Shown here: one piece after another, positions 23,496 through 36,330 of the stretch
How the letters are laid out: each line of letters opens with the position of its first letter
Position numbering within the stretch: the stretch's first letter is position 1
Assembly: GCA_018398765.1 (NCBI GenBank)
Contig: JAHBMJ010005279.1
Location: 6,579 to 61,933, forward strand
Length of the DNA: 55,355 bases
Direction of reading: 5' to 3'
Source of the DNA: Chromera velia
Lineage: Eukaryota; Sar; Chromeraceae
Translations under genes and position numbers: made by a program
The notes under the pieces: model-generated
The model's database searches: none
What the model was told of the DNA's origin: nothing
Seen by the model: only the letters and a program-made list of their open reading frames with translations

Positions 23496-25331
23496 ATGGT
23501 GAAATATTACGCGGACAGTGAGCCGGATCAAATGATGGGGGAAAACTCTCATGGGGGCAACATGGAGCCCCTGCCCCTTGATCGCATCCTTCAGGATTTG
23601 GTCGAGTGGAAACGACACGCACTCAGAGAGAGGGCGGACATGCAGGAGAACCTAGATAAATTGGAGGTGCGTCCTTCCAGGGAAAGTGTGCATGCGTGGT
23701 GGGCAGATGGTAGATCGAAACTGGTTTCTTGTGGGTGTACGGGATCCAATCGGAGGGAAGTCGATTGTTGGAGTCACAAGGAACGAAGACGAAAGATGGT
23801 CTCTACAAAGGTGGCCGGGCGTGCCTGCCTCCCTGCCTGCTTGTGCATGCCCATCCCAGCAAGCCGTCGAGAAGAGAAAGGGAGAGGGAAAGGGTAAAAA
23901 CAGGAAAAGAGAAATTCTGGAGAGAAAGGGCGGGACAAGGGCAAGGAGTTGAACAGAAGGGACGAGAGGGAGACGGCTTGTGAAAAGAAAAGGGAAATTT
24001 TCGTTTTACAGACAGCGAGCGCGAGACGCGAAGAAAAAGCGGGTGGGAGCATGCTCATGATGGAAGGAAGGAAGGAAGAAGGCCCTGAGAGAGGCAAGCT
24101 AGGAAGGTTGAATGTGGAAGGAAGGGTACGGAGGAGGAAATTGGGAAGTGAGCCTCGGGAACCATTCTTCTGCGTGAGAAAATATCATTCAGAAACATCA
24201 TAGAGAGGCGGTACAGTCCATTTGGTTCACGTGTTCATAAAAAAATGTGTGAAGGAAAGACTTCTGTAACAATCTTCTCAGAAGGCAAGGAAGCCACGCC
24301 ACAGAAAGAGGTCTGAGAGGAGTGGAAGCCTGATGCGAGAAGAAAACGAAGAAGGGGTGGAGCTGTGCGTCAATAGTTGACTAATTCCACGGACATGCGC
24401 TCATGTCTGAGGAGCAGTAACAGTTCAGAAAGGCATGGAAATTTGATTGCTCCCCGTCCCCTCACATCCGTCTTTTTTCTTTTGTTCATGCCTGCACAAC
24501 TAACTGCCTCTCTGTCATACCTTTAATTTCCGGCCCCTCTCTCCCCATTCTGTCTTTCCCTCACCCCCCCCCCTTTTGAAATCCAATACAGGCCCAGTTG
24601 AAGTCTCTGGAAAGTCTGAACGAGACCCGAGAAGCGTACAACAAGGATCTCCTCAAGCGCATCTGCATGCTGGAGATGGCGGTCATCCGAGAAAGGTCAG
24701 GCCCGACATGAGAGAGAGAGAAAACACTTCGAAAATACAGAATTCCTCTGTGTGTTGTGAAAGAAAGGAGCTCCGAAGAGGAGGGCCAAGCTGCCGCGCA
24801 AAACAGCAGGAAGGAAAACACGAAGACTGGAGCAAAACAGATAGATGGACTGTTTTCGATGCGCCATATGACGAGAAACAACCCTGTGTTTTCCTACACC
24901 AGAGAAAAAGGAAAAGGATGGATCGGAGAAGAAAATGTGAAACCCCCAGAGCGCCTGTATCGCCCAGCACACACCAAAGCTCTTTTGTGGTCTTCGCTCT
25001 CTTTGCTTCTCTGTTTTTTTTTTTTTTGGTTTTTAAATGCTGTGTACTCTACCTCCATTGGGCTGCTTTGCACATTTCACTGTTGCAATGACTCTTCCCA
25101 CCATCCTCCACAGTTAGAAGGTGGAATGGTGGAAGAGATGAATGAATTCTCTTGTATGATCATCTCGTGCTCATCACGGACCCCCCCGTCATCTCCTGCC
25201 TGCAGGAAGCGGATGATTTCGGGAGGGCGGTATGGTTGGTTCTCTTTCCTTTCCCGCGATCCAATGTCCTCCTTCTTCTTTGCCTCCCTTCTCTTCTCCC
25301 TCTGCCTCTCTCTCTCCCTCGCTCTCTCCCT

Positions 25332-25405
<74 letters not shown>

Positions 25406-28243
25406 TTGCTTGAGATGGGGAAAGACAGTCGTCATATGAATATATTCAGGACCCACTCCAACCCAAAAACTCAATCTGCACCGTCGTTTGCGGATTGCCT
25501 GCAACACTATTTTGTGAAGCCAAGTCATTGCACCAATTTTGCAGTTTTCCTCAGCTGCATCACCCCCCTCTCCCTTCTCTCTTTCTTTTGATAAAGCACA
25601 GAGAGAGATACCCCATGCATGGAGCACGCGTGAACGAACGCCCTCCCTGTCTTCATCAGCAATGGGGCCCTCGATCCCCCCCACGCACTCACCCCCGTCG
25701 CATGATCATTGATTGCAGCAATTCCGCAAGTGCACTCAGTCACCCTCACCAAGCCTGCCGCGCGGACCACGGAGCTATGGTCGAGTGCCAACGCCATCCA
25801 CTGGCTGCTGTCTGAGTTCCAGGAGGACATCAGGAGGAGGGGGGTGGACCTACCCTCGGAGCCCCCGTCTGAAATGAACGCGGACGAGGCAGCCTACTTG
25901 AAGCGATTTGCAGCCATAGCGGCGACAGATGCCAGGGGGGCACCGTTCAGCCTCATGGACCTCGAGCAATTGGAGCAGCTCCCCATACCCCCCTGGATAG
26001 ATCCATCTCTCCCGGTGAGAAAAAAAAAAACAACAAGGGCCCCTTGACGCCCTCTTCAGAGGGGAGGAGAGGGGAGGGAAAGGGAATGGAGTGAACCCCC
26101 CCATCGTGAACCTCTCAGGCCTGCGTGTTTGTCTTGTGCTGTACTGGCTCTTTTTAAAGTGCTCTTTCTTGTCTGCGCTGTGTACACACGTCCACCCGTC
26201 AGTGCGCCCGCCCGCCGTTGTGGCAGACGACATTGAAAGAACGATGAATGTTCTTGCTTCGCTTTTCTCTGTAGAGCTGCAGCTCTAATCTCCTTTTGTC
26301 GGCTTCTTCGCCTCTGCTTTTCAGCTTTCTTGCGTCGCTTCATTCTATCTCTTGCCCCCTTTGTTACTTTCTTCCTTCCTTTCCCTCCCCGAATCGAAGA
26401 AGACCAAGCAAGTATCCTTTGAGCGCGATCTCGTAGGTAAGTGTTTGCGTATATGTGAGAATGAGTGAGTCGGCTCTAAAGAGACTCTGCGCCTTTGTGC
26501 GCGGATGAGAGAAGGCGTGTATGGGCATTTGCTTGTTGTGTGCAGCGCCCCTTCCGAAAAGCGCGATTCCTTCAGGAAACCCGATACAACCAGGAGACGC
26601 CTGAGAGAAAAGCGCAACTCCGCCAGCAGCTGCTTCACCTGGCTGCATACTGCAACAAGGAAGGAGCTCTGGGGGCGGCCCTGCAACATCAGCAGCAACA
26701 GAGAAGAAGAATGTCGGGAGACGGCGCGGCACTTCTTGCAGGAGGCGGCCTGCAAGACCATCACCGTGGCATGCACGGAGGTAGCGGCAGCAGTAGCAGC
26801 AGCAGCAGTGCAGCAGGCGGCGGGAGAGGGGGCCCCTGGGGCCCTGACGGAGCCGGGCCTCCTCACGATGCTGATGGGGGACACGTGTCGGGACCAGACG
26901 GCTCTTCTGGGGAGGGGGATGAACATGAGGGGGGGCACATGCGTGATTCAAGGGGGGGCAGAGACAGGCTTCAATCGCAAAGGGGGGGTGACTGGGAGAT
27001 GGACAGGCAAGAAAGGGAAAGGGAAAGAATGGAAAGGGAAAGGGACGTTCATGGGGAAAGGGACAATGAGGACAGAGCGGAAGAAGCCCGCTTTGATCAA
27101 GTACTCAAACAGTCAGTCAGTCAGTCAGTCAGTGACTCTCTCTCTCTAGGTTGTTTTTGTTTTCTTCTTTTTTCTTACGGCTTGTAGCTGCCAGTCTTTC
27201 TGTATCTCCCGACATTGTGTCTCTGCTTCCACTGCATACGAACAGCGTGTGTGCTTGAGAGAGAAGCGCTTCTGTTTGTCGCACCTTTCTGCTTTTTGCT
27301 TTCTTCAGTATCTATCTGCTCGTTCGTTTTTCTCCTTTTCTCCGCCACACCGTGTATGCCGGTTTTCTTCCTGATGCCGTTCCCGTTTTCCCCCATGCAC
27401 GAAAAGACGGGGAGTGGAGCAGCAGTCCGTTTCTGTGTCACACACTAATCCCCCCGTGGTGTGTGTGTGTGTGTGTGTGTGTGTGTCTACGTGCAGGCTG
27501 TGTGCGGATTTTCCTCCGGACATCAGCCCCCAGGAGATGCTGAAGAGGGTCCAGGAGTTCCATGTGTTGACCCTCAGAAGGGAGAACGAGGCCGCATTGA
27601 GAAGGAAAGAAATGGAGAGGAGAGACGGGTCCGTACCGCAACTGAGCAGGGAGGAGATGGAAAACGATCAGAAGGCCGAGGCCTTCAACCGAGGGGTCGG
27701 TCAGTGCGTGCGTGCGTCAGCTTGTTTTGTCTCTCTCTCTCTCTCTGTGTGCAGTGTTTGTCTTGCTGGCGGGTCTTGAAATGTCCGTAGGAGTGGGTCA
27801 CTCTACGGTGTCTGGCTGGGTTGTCTTGCAGGAGACAGGAAAGAAGCAGGTTTTCTTGCCTGCTACGGTCTTTCTTGGTGCACGCCCCATCATGTCCCCT
27901 GCCTCCCGGTTTTCTCCCCATCTCTGTGCAGATGAGCAGAGCGATCGAGACTATGGGACAAGAACAGACACTCAGGTTGGTTGAGCGATGAGATCATCGA
28001 TCTTTCCTTTGGTTGGTTTGTCTGTCCGTGTGTCTTTTTTTCTGTTTCCAAAGGTGTCAGGCTGATTCGAGTTTAGAGGAGAGGATTTTTTTCAGCTTCT
28101 TCCTCTCTTGAGCACCTCGGTCAAATCTGCTTTCCGGCTCAATCAAAAGAAGGCCTGCGTTTTTTTTTCTTCAGACGTGATTTGTCGACTGACTGGCTGA
28201 TGTGTTGATCTCTTTTCATTTCCCTATCCTGCGTTTTGGGTCC

Positions 28244-28319
<76 letters not shown>

Positions 28320-30140
28320 GTGTCTGTGTGTGTGAGTGTGTGTGTGCAGAATCATTCGAGACCGCCTTTGCCAAATTCTTGTCGAGCGCGGGTCACGACA
28401 ACATCAGCAGCAGCAGGCAGGCCGGATGAGAGGAAGGGGGGGTTCATCTGATCAGAGGGGAGGGGGGGGGCATGGACACGGGGGGGACAGGGAGAGAGAG
28501 AGAATGGCCGACCGTGGAGGGGGGGAGAGGGAACTGGGTGGTGTAGTGCCCCCCTTTCCGGGTGACGCCCTCGGTCCCTCTGCATCAACTTCGTCCTCTT
28601 CAACCGCGCCCTCAACGATCTCTCAGGGAGGTGGGGGAGTGGACGAGCGGGGAGAGATGGCGCAAAGGCGCGCCCAAAGAGACCACCGCGACGGGCCGTC
28701 AGGAGATCCGGGCGCGGCTCTACCCGCACCGAAACACCCCCATTCTGGCGGGGCGTCTCACGGAGGGTCTGAGGCAATGGATGCAGAGGGGGGAGGGTCG
28801 TGGGGTCGCATGGGAAGTGGCCATCAGCATCAGCATCACGGACACCCAAGGGGTGCGGAGGGAGCACGAAGAGGGTCACCGAATGCTGCGACTGGGGCTG
28901 GAGGTGTGCAAGCAGGCGGGTTGGAGGGTGTGGAAGGGGGTGAGGCATCGAGGAAACGCGACAGAGAATTGAAGGAGCGAGAGAGGGATAGAGAAAAGGC
29001 AGAAGGCATACATCAGTCTCTCGCGGCTCTGTGGCAACTACCTGAGCCTTGGAAGCCTTACAGAAGCCTGAGTCATCTGGACTCCGTGAGGTGTTTGGAT
29101 TTTGAGGATTCCACTCGCACTCTGGCGTCGGTAGGCGAAGTGAGTAGGTCTCTCCTTTCCGTTTGTTTTTGTTGTTCCTTCTTCAGTTGCAAGTTGCCTT
29201 TTTGTTGGTTGTTTGTTTGTGTGTGACGCTTGAACTAACTTCTCCGGTTTCTCAGCCTCTTTTACTGGTCCCTCGTTTGGCTTACTTACATGTGTCGCAT
29301 GACGTTTTGGTACTTGCATGCTTTCGGTCTGTGTCACTCTCAACCAGCTCACTGATTGGCTGACAGACTGACGGAATGAATGAATGTTCGCTGGCTCACT
29401 GCTTCCGCGCAAGGTTGGTCAAGTCCGATCGGATGAGACGGATTTTCACCCTTCGTTTTTCCTTCTCTCTTCATTTTTCCGCTACAACTGTTGCCTCTCC
29501 TGCTGTCTCTGCTCCTGTGTGCAGGATGGGCTCGCCAAACTTTGGGACTGCTCCAAGATGGAGTTTATTTGGACAGACGAGATATCCCACAGACTGGTCG
29601 GTCGGTTCGTTAGTCGGGTTGTAAATTCAGTCAACCACCGTGAGAGCCGAAAGGGTGTTCCCTGTCTGGAAGGAAGGAATGCGGAAGCACAACTGCTTGT
29701 AGGAGCGCAGCATGCATTCTATTGTTCGTCTCTGGGTTGTGTCGCATTCACATGTGCTTCTTTGTTGTCTTCTTGACTTTCCCGCCTGCCTGCTAGCTGC
29801 TTGCCTTCTTTTTGGCTGACTACTTGTGTTGTGCTCTCTTCCCCTTTTTGTGTCTTGCCACGCTGCAGTCCCAAGACAGCTGGAAGTCCAGAGCGAAACC
29901 GGAAGAATACGTTAGTGAGCTCTCTCTCTCTCCCCCTCTCTGCCTGTATTGGCGAACGGGTCCTCATTTTCTACTGGTGTTGCGCGTGGAGTGGGCGTTT
30001 TCTTCCTTTCTTCGATCTTTCCTCTTTTCCCCCTTGTCTCCTTGCCCTCTCCTTTATCCCTCTCTCTGCTGTGTTCTTTGTTGACAGAGATTTTATTTCA
30101 TATTTTCATCAAAACGAGAGCTAGACGGAAGCTTGCTTGC

Positions 30141-30176
<36 letters not shown>

Positions 30177-31076
30177 CATGTTCGCATGTACATGCAGGAT
30201 CCTTTCTTTGAGTCCTACATCGCCTTTCGTGACGGGAGCAGACCTTTGCTGTGCTGTACCTGGGCAGAGAAGCAACACCTGCTCTGGTCAGCGTGGCAAT
30301 CAATGCGTGTGTGGNNNNNNNNNNNNNNNNNNNNNNNNNNNNNNNNNNNNNNNNNGGTTGGGCGGGAAAGCATCAAAATGTGGGGGGGGTGGGGGGGGGA
30401 AGCATCAAAATGTCGCTTTGCCAAGAAAGCTGAAGGAGGGAAGAACCTAAATTGTCTGTAACTCTGCTGGCTTTGACTTCCCGTGTGGCTGCATGTGTGT
30501 GATGACTCTTCTCCTTGCTTCTCTTTTTCGTTTTCGTCCTTCTGCATCGCCGCAGGTCGTATTGGCGTAGGGGGAGGCGCCATTTTCTATTTCTCGCACT
30601 TGCTGCGTATCACCTTCCCTTTCATCCCTTCTCCGCATTGTTTCCACCGGAGAGCTAGACTCTTTCTTATGTCGTTTCTGAGTGCGCGTGTATGATTCTA
30701 TTCAGATTCTGCAGTGCACCTCGCTGTTGCATGAATGAATGAAATGAAATGAAATGAAACTGAATGCAGTGCCGGTGAAGACGGACAGATTCGAGCCTAC
30801 CACGCTCCGCCATACGAGCGCCCCCATGGCTACGACTCTTACGCCATTTCCGATGGCAGTGGACGTCCGTCTCCCCGTTTCTTCCTTTTCTTGTCCCATC
30901 ATTTGTTTAAATGTTTTGGGTTTTCCTTCCTTCCGTTGTTCCTCTGTGTGTGGTCTCAAAAGCAGATGACGTTCTCTGAATCATCTGTGACGCCCACCTG
31001 CTCTGATCTTTCTTGTGCGACCCCACCCAACTAGCTTGGAATGTTTTTACTTACCTTCTCTCCCCCCACCAGAGGG

Positions 31077-31123
<47 letters not shown>

Positions 31124-33137
31124 TGCAAGTGTGCGCATGGGGGCGTTGAATTTCCGTCCCGAAAGCAAACGGGTGTAGCTATCGTCTCTCAGTCCATTCC
31201 TCGCACCTCCGGTTTGTTCTCCTGCAGATCAAGCAAGAAGATTCAGTCGGGGGAAAGTCGGGAGACCAATGGAGGCAGTGTGGGCGATGGCCACATCCAA
31301 AGCTGAGGTCTCTCTCTTTCACTCCCTCCCTATATGCATCTGTCTATCTGTCTGTCTTCATGAAGAAGAGGAGGGAAAGAAACCATAAAGTCTGTCTGTC
31401 TTCCGTTTCTCTTTTCTTTGCTTTGCTCTCGAATCGAATTCCGTCCAACAGCCAGGAAGACATTTATTCTCCGAGTCTTTTCTTTCACTGAGGCTTCTGT
31501 ACTGACCTCAAGCAAACAGCACACAGTCTTCGGTCGGCTTCCCTTGTGTCTGCGTCGGCCCTCCTTCAGCATCTTGTTTGACGAACGAACAAATGAATTG
31601 TGTGCGTGCAGAGAATTGTGGCAGCTGGCAGTGCGGATGGTCGCGTGACTCTTTATGCGTGCAAGGGATCTGCAGGGGGGGCAGAGACGGGCTCAGGGGG
31701 GGGCGGTGGGAAGGGGGATGGTCTCAACTTCGAGGAAGCGTATCATACGACTCGTCAGTCCCTTCCTTTGGGTTGGGGGTTCTGTGCTCCTGAGAGACGG
31801 GGGGGACTTTGATTGTCTTACCGATGGATGCCGTCTTGCTTCTTTGTACCTGATTGATTCAGTTCTTTTCGAATTCGCAATGCTCTTCGGTCTCTGATGC
31901 TAAATGGTCTGTCTGTATTTCAGTTCACTGAAAATTCTTTTCCTCTTTTGATACGGAACAGTTCTGTGCGTGCTTCCATCACCCATCCATCAATCCATCC
32001 ATTTGTCTCCACACTTGCAGATTCTTTGGAGGAGAAGTGGATGGTGTTCGCTGGGAGGACGGGGCAGAGGGCGGGAGTCGATCTGCCGTCCAGTTTGAGT
32101 TGGCATCCTCGAGATCAGTCAGTCCTTTTCTCTTTTTTCTTGGTTTCTTTATCTCTTTTTTTTGTCCATCCATGCGTTTCTGTCGCAAAGGTATCTGTCT
32201 CCCTTTTTTTGTGAAGTTTATAAGCTTCGCAAGTTTCTGATGTATGAATGTGATTCTTTCCTCGATCAATCCTCGATGTGTCCAGTCTCCCTTCAGCCAT
32301 TTTGTGTTTCGTACAGAAGACTGTGGTCACAGACGGGAAGCTTCCCGTCGGAGCAGCCTCACTTTTTCGAGAATCCCTTCTTCTCTTTTTTTTTGTTCGC
32401 TCGTGGGTCTCTGGATCCGCCCACACATGCAAGGGGCGGTTGGTCAACCTGTGTTGCGTCAGTCATGGTACGAGAGGGACAAATTCCTTGATTGGCTGCC
32501 TGTCTGCTCTTCTTTGCCCTCCTCTCCACACATTGTATGTGCAGGATGTTGTGCGTGGGGTTTGTGTCGGGAGAAATCGTTGGGTATGATTTCAAAGAAG
32601 TCAGTGAGGACATCGAAGGAAGAAGAGTGCCGAAAAGAACTGGAGAGCATTCGCTGTCTGTTTGTGGCCTCCAGGAAAGATCAAATGTCCTTCTTTGAAG
32701 AGAGGGTGGGGGAAACGCTAAACTCTCTTGCTTTGTTTCGGGACTGGGGTCACAAAGCGGAGCACAGAGGGAAACTATTCCAAAGATAGAGATAGCGAGG
32801 GGAAGGCAACTGGAGAGCATATGCGTCTGCACGTGAAAGAAGTTTTGCCGATTCCTTCCTTTTCTACGTATGCATATTGAGATGCATTTCAGGCAAGGAA
32901 GACGTCCTTGATGGCTGCTTGCTGATTTGTTCTTCTTCTGTTCCCAGTCGGCATCGTCCTGTCTGTCCGTCTGTCGGTTTGTTTGTAAAAAGATATGAAG
33001 AGACAAAGACGTCAGGTAGTCCCTGTGTCTAGAGGTGAGTCAGTCCTTCAATCAGCCTTTCTTTCTTCATTCTCTCCTTCTCTCCGCACAACTGTCACTG
33101 TGCGATGACATGTGTACCTTTCTCTCTCCCCATCTTC

Positions 33138-33194
<57 letters not shown>

Positions 33195-35254
33195 CAGCAA
33201 GACAAAGAAGTCTGGAAGGTCTTCACACTCGACGACGCCGACCCGAACGTGAGACAGACGACCGCAGCACGCGTGTGGAGATCGAAAGATGGCAGCGCCT
33301 TCGGGCCCACACTCGTGACAGATATCGTCGCGTTGTCTGGAAGTCAAGGTTTGGGTGAGTTAGTGGGCAGGGGTTTGCCGGCCGACCTGCCTCTGTGGTT
33401 GTGCGGTTTGCTTTTTAGATTCCTTACTGCCCTTTGGCCTGCTCTCCATTTCTTCTTCTCTCGATCTCTGTTCTTTTTTCACTGGATTTTTCACGCTCTG
33501 TAGACGAAATGCGCCAGCCAGCCTTTCAGGACGAGTGGCGATTAAGATCTCCCTACGTCTGTCTGTGACGGTCTTAGAATCCGCCTGCATGTCCCTTCCT
33601 TTCTTGTCGCCTGATTAGCGGAATGACGTCTTGAGAAAGATCAGGGAAGGCCGTCACGATCTTTGTGTCTCTGTCTACCTTGTTTCTCAGATGCGTGAAT
33701 CTCTGTCTGTTTGTCTCCGTGTGAACACATTGATTGATTGCAGTCTTGACGAGTCACTTGGATGGGTATGCTCGGCTGTACGATGTGAGGATGAAGAAAA
33801 ATCGTCAGTGACTCTTTGTTGGGGCTGGTGTGGGGGCGGGGGGGGAGTTGGGGTGTAGTCGGATGTTGCAGGTATAGTGTGTAGTGTGTGTGATATGTAG
33901 TCTGAGGGCGCAGAAAGAGAACACGCGAGTTGAAATGAAAGGTTGGTCGGAGAACGGAAGAGCAAGTCGAGCACTCAAAAGATTTCGGGCTCTCCCAGTC
34001 CCTGCCCCTGCCACAGCGGCTCTTTGAGAGAGGAACGGGAAAAGCAAAAGAAATTCATGAAAAGCGCTCGCACTCGTCATTTTTTTGCTACTTGGCGTAG
34101 GACAGCGCATGATTGATTGTTCTCTTCCCCCCTTCCACCCGGCCCACTTCATTCATTGTGAGTGGCTTCATGGGGGAGGGAGGGAGGATGCCTGCAGAGT
34201 CGATCAAAGTGGGGCCTCAGGAGGTCGGGGTCTCGAGTGCCGACGCCGACGCGGCCCTTCACAATTTGATTCTCACAACCGCCGACGGATGCATCTACCA
34301 GTACGATCCTAGAAATGCAGTCAAGGAAGTCAACAAGTTGAAGGTCTGTCGGTTTGTGAGAGTGGGGACTGGGGGGGGGGACACAGAAACGAGAGGCAGG
34401 CGACGCGTGTCTAGGAAGAGTCGCAAAGGGCAAAGACGTCGTTAAAAGATTTTGTTTCTTACTGAAAATAACGTACGATTTCTGAGATGAAATGGGATGG
34501 ATTGGTTGTCTTTTGTAAGTTTTCCCTTCTTCTGCTTCGCTGTGGTGTCTTTCATTTTTTTTGTGCTGGGAGGCACTCTGACCAGCTGATGCTTGTATTT
34601 GTCCTTTTTGGTTGTTGCCTGCAGCTGCACAAACAGAAGAATGGAGAAGGAATTCTGGATTTTTGTTGGGTTGGGGGTCGGTCTCTTTCTGTCGGGTGTG
34701 TGTTCTCTTCCACTTGTGCGCTCTGGGCTGTTTTTTCTCCACCGATGGATTATCTGGCTTGCCTTTCTCGCGAAGTTTCTTTTGAGCCCTGCTGTTTGCT
34801 TCTGACTGGTGCTCTATCCGAGTCCTCAGAACATTCCGAGCGAGCTTTCCTCCTTTTGAGGAAAGAACGGAGACCGATTGACTTTGAGTCGCTCTGCTGG
34901 ATCGTTTCGTTGAATCTTCTTTCTGTGGCCTCAGAAGGTCTCTCTTCACGTCCCTTCAATTTTTTTTTCCTCCTCCCCTCCTTCTTCGTCTCTCCCCCTA
35001 CTCCGTGTCTCTTCAGTCATGCCTGCCTGTCTCCTTGCCTGTCTGTCAGACAGAAAGAAACAAAGGAAGCAGATGGTCAAATAGACAACCAGATAGAGAG
35101 AACGGAAACGCAAGAATGGTGTACTCTGTCTTGCTTGCTTGTCTTGTCTTTTCTGGTCCCCGTGCTTTTCCACTCTTGATCTGCAGAGACCGCAATCACA
35201 GCGGGAGCGGATGGCAACGTCTGGTTCATACGGGTATGCCCCAAAGGATCCTAA
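23496..35254 (+). CDS. STRN: Striatin-like protein (coiled coil + WD40), 21 exons
   Basis: Exons: 23496-23666, 24592-24695, 25206-25234, 25719-26014, 26546-27111, 27497-27695, 27932-27975, 28350-29139, 29525-29596, 29869-29910, 30198-30286, 30770-30864, 31228-31307, 31612-31753, 32021-32117, 32545-32599, 33198-33354, 33744-33803, 34198-34343, 34625-34676, 35187-35254. Phases close and give 1,117 aa. Seen: a charged coiled coil at ~15-100 with the striatin-like KDLLKRICMLEMAVIRER; Gly/Ser/Arg/His-rich inserts (~260-380, ~480-690); WD40 blades from ~703 (SHLDSVRCLDFEDS, DGLAKLWD, AGEDGQIRAYHAPPY, AVWAMATSKAE, AAGSADGRVTLY, HLDGYARLYDVR) to TAITAGADGNVWFIRV just before the stop. Striatins are B''' subunits that scaffold PP2A with kinases in STRIPAK. 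I saw no clear caveolin-binding or calmodulin motif. Uncertain: the 29-nt exon 3, the exon 12 donor (30858 or 30864), and the start. Confidence 0.85.
25351..25403 (+). repeat. (CT)n(GT)n tract in intron 3 of the striatin-like gene
   Basis: CT repeat followed directly by GT repeat on the sense strand, midway in the intron and not adjacent to the exon 4 acceptor. Confidence 0.9.
28244..28345 (+). repeat. (CT)n(GT)n(GA)n(GT)n tract before exon 8
   Basis: Composite dinucleotide tract ending within 5 nt of the exon 8 acceptor (28349). The block order on the sense strand is CT, GT, GA, GT. Confidence 0.9.
30315..30355. other. Assembly gap (41 N)
   Basis: A run of N inside intron 11 of the striatin-like gene. 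The sequence after it is G-rich, with two copies of AAGCATCAAAATGT around G runs, so the gap is probably a difficult repeat. With the exon 11 donor at 30287 and exon 12 at 30770, no coding sequence needs to be missing. Confidence 0.95.
33139..33190 (+). repeat. (CT)n(GT)n tract before exon 17
   Basis: CT repeat followed by GT repeat, ending 7 nt before the GTGCAG acceptor at 33197. Confidence 0.9.
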
Positions 35255-35529
35255 ACAATGATGGACTGCCAGGGCTTTCTGCTCTCCTGTTCAGCCGCCC
35301 GGCTCACTGAACCACTGTCTGGCACCGCCTTGAAATCACGAAAGTCCCTTCCAATTTATGGGCGTATATATAGAACCACTAACCAAATTTGAATCATTTT
35401 TTTACAAACTTGAAACTCAAATGCTTATCCTACTAGGCTATTGCAACCTAAGCTATTACTTGCATACATGCAAGTATTTAATAGATGTTAAAACATTTTA
35501 AAACAGTTGTTTATTTGCCAACAATTATG
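35255..35529. other. 3' flank of the striatin-like gene
   Basis: No gene. Composition changes from GC-balanced to AT-rich after about 35340, which probably marks the end of the transcription unit and the start of repeat territory. Confidence 0.35.
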
Positions 35530-35705
35530 ACGTGTATGTCCGTCGTGGTGTGAGCGTCAGCGAGCGCCCCGCCTTTGCGTATCGATTGTGATGGAACCAG
35601 CCGGTGTGTGTATCGTTCCGGGGCCGCGATCGAAGTCATTGCATGTGATTTAACCACATGAATCAATAGTTGTGTTTCTGTCATATAAGAGTCATAAGGC
35701 TGAAA
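35530..35705. repeat. Dispersed repeat related to 49290-49480
   Basis: Shares blocks in the same order with the insertion in the 3' LTR: GCGCCCCGCCTT, a CCGG...GTGTGTGT segment, TTTAACCACATGAATCA and GTTTCTGTCAT. Divergence is high. Part of the same transposon family as the nested element at 49258. Confidence 0.65.
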
Positions 35706-36330
35706 AAAGGTGCATAAGGTGCTGGTGCTGGTGCAAAAATAAGTTTGCACCTTAAATCAGGTGCAAAACAGGTGTAAAATAAGGTCAACGAAGCTGTTTT
35801 CCTCCCGGCAAACCGTTTAGCATTGTGCCATTGTTTTGTAAACGGACTTAGTCTGCTTGTGCAGCTTCTTGACTCAAACCTGTTGTTCTGATCCTTTTAT
35901 CTTCGTGTGCTCCTCGTTGCTATGCGTGCACATGCAGTCGTTTCTGTTATATAGGGCAGCCCATAAAACAGTTCTCATACTGCAAAGAGAAGAGGTTCTC
36001 ACATGATATAGCTAGACTTGATTTCATGCAGCGCATATGCGTTGTCGAACGTGCATTCGTTCATGCAGTGAGCCCTGCATGCAGCCGATTTTCATCTCAA
36101 AAATCGGGTGATCGGATTTGTTCCGTACATCGCGGCCCGATAACACCTACGCGTTTGGGGCCGCGAGGAGCCGCAGGGGCGGGGCCGTAACACGTTGCAT
36201 GGCCATGACGCTGACACTTTTTACCCAATTGCATTCCATCAGGTGCAAAACAGGTGTATCAGGTGCATTTGGTGCAAAACAGGTGCATCTGGTGCAACTG
36301 TTTGGTTTACACCTTTTCTGAGGTGCACCT
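35706..36330. repeat. GGTGCA-rich element with two hexamer clusters
   Basis: Clusters of AGGTGCA/GGTGCAAAACAGGTG lie at 35706-35785 and 36237-36325 with about 450 bp of unique sequence between. Near 36120-36190, read on the minus strand, are segments resembling the 35570-35635 segment (CGCCCC, GTGTATCG, GGCCGCGAT), suggesting inverted ends. No coding potential seen. Confidence 0.55.

Noticed and set aside
30287-30314. Extension of striatin-like exon 11 up to the gap
   Set aside because: The frame stays open, but ending at 30286 with a GTCAGC donor gives the right phase and a WD40-like junction (AGEDGQIRAY).
34149-34949. Minus-strand 266-codon frame
   Set aside because: Antisense shadow of striatin-like exons 19-20 and the introns between them; Lys/Arg/Ser-rich with no domain.
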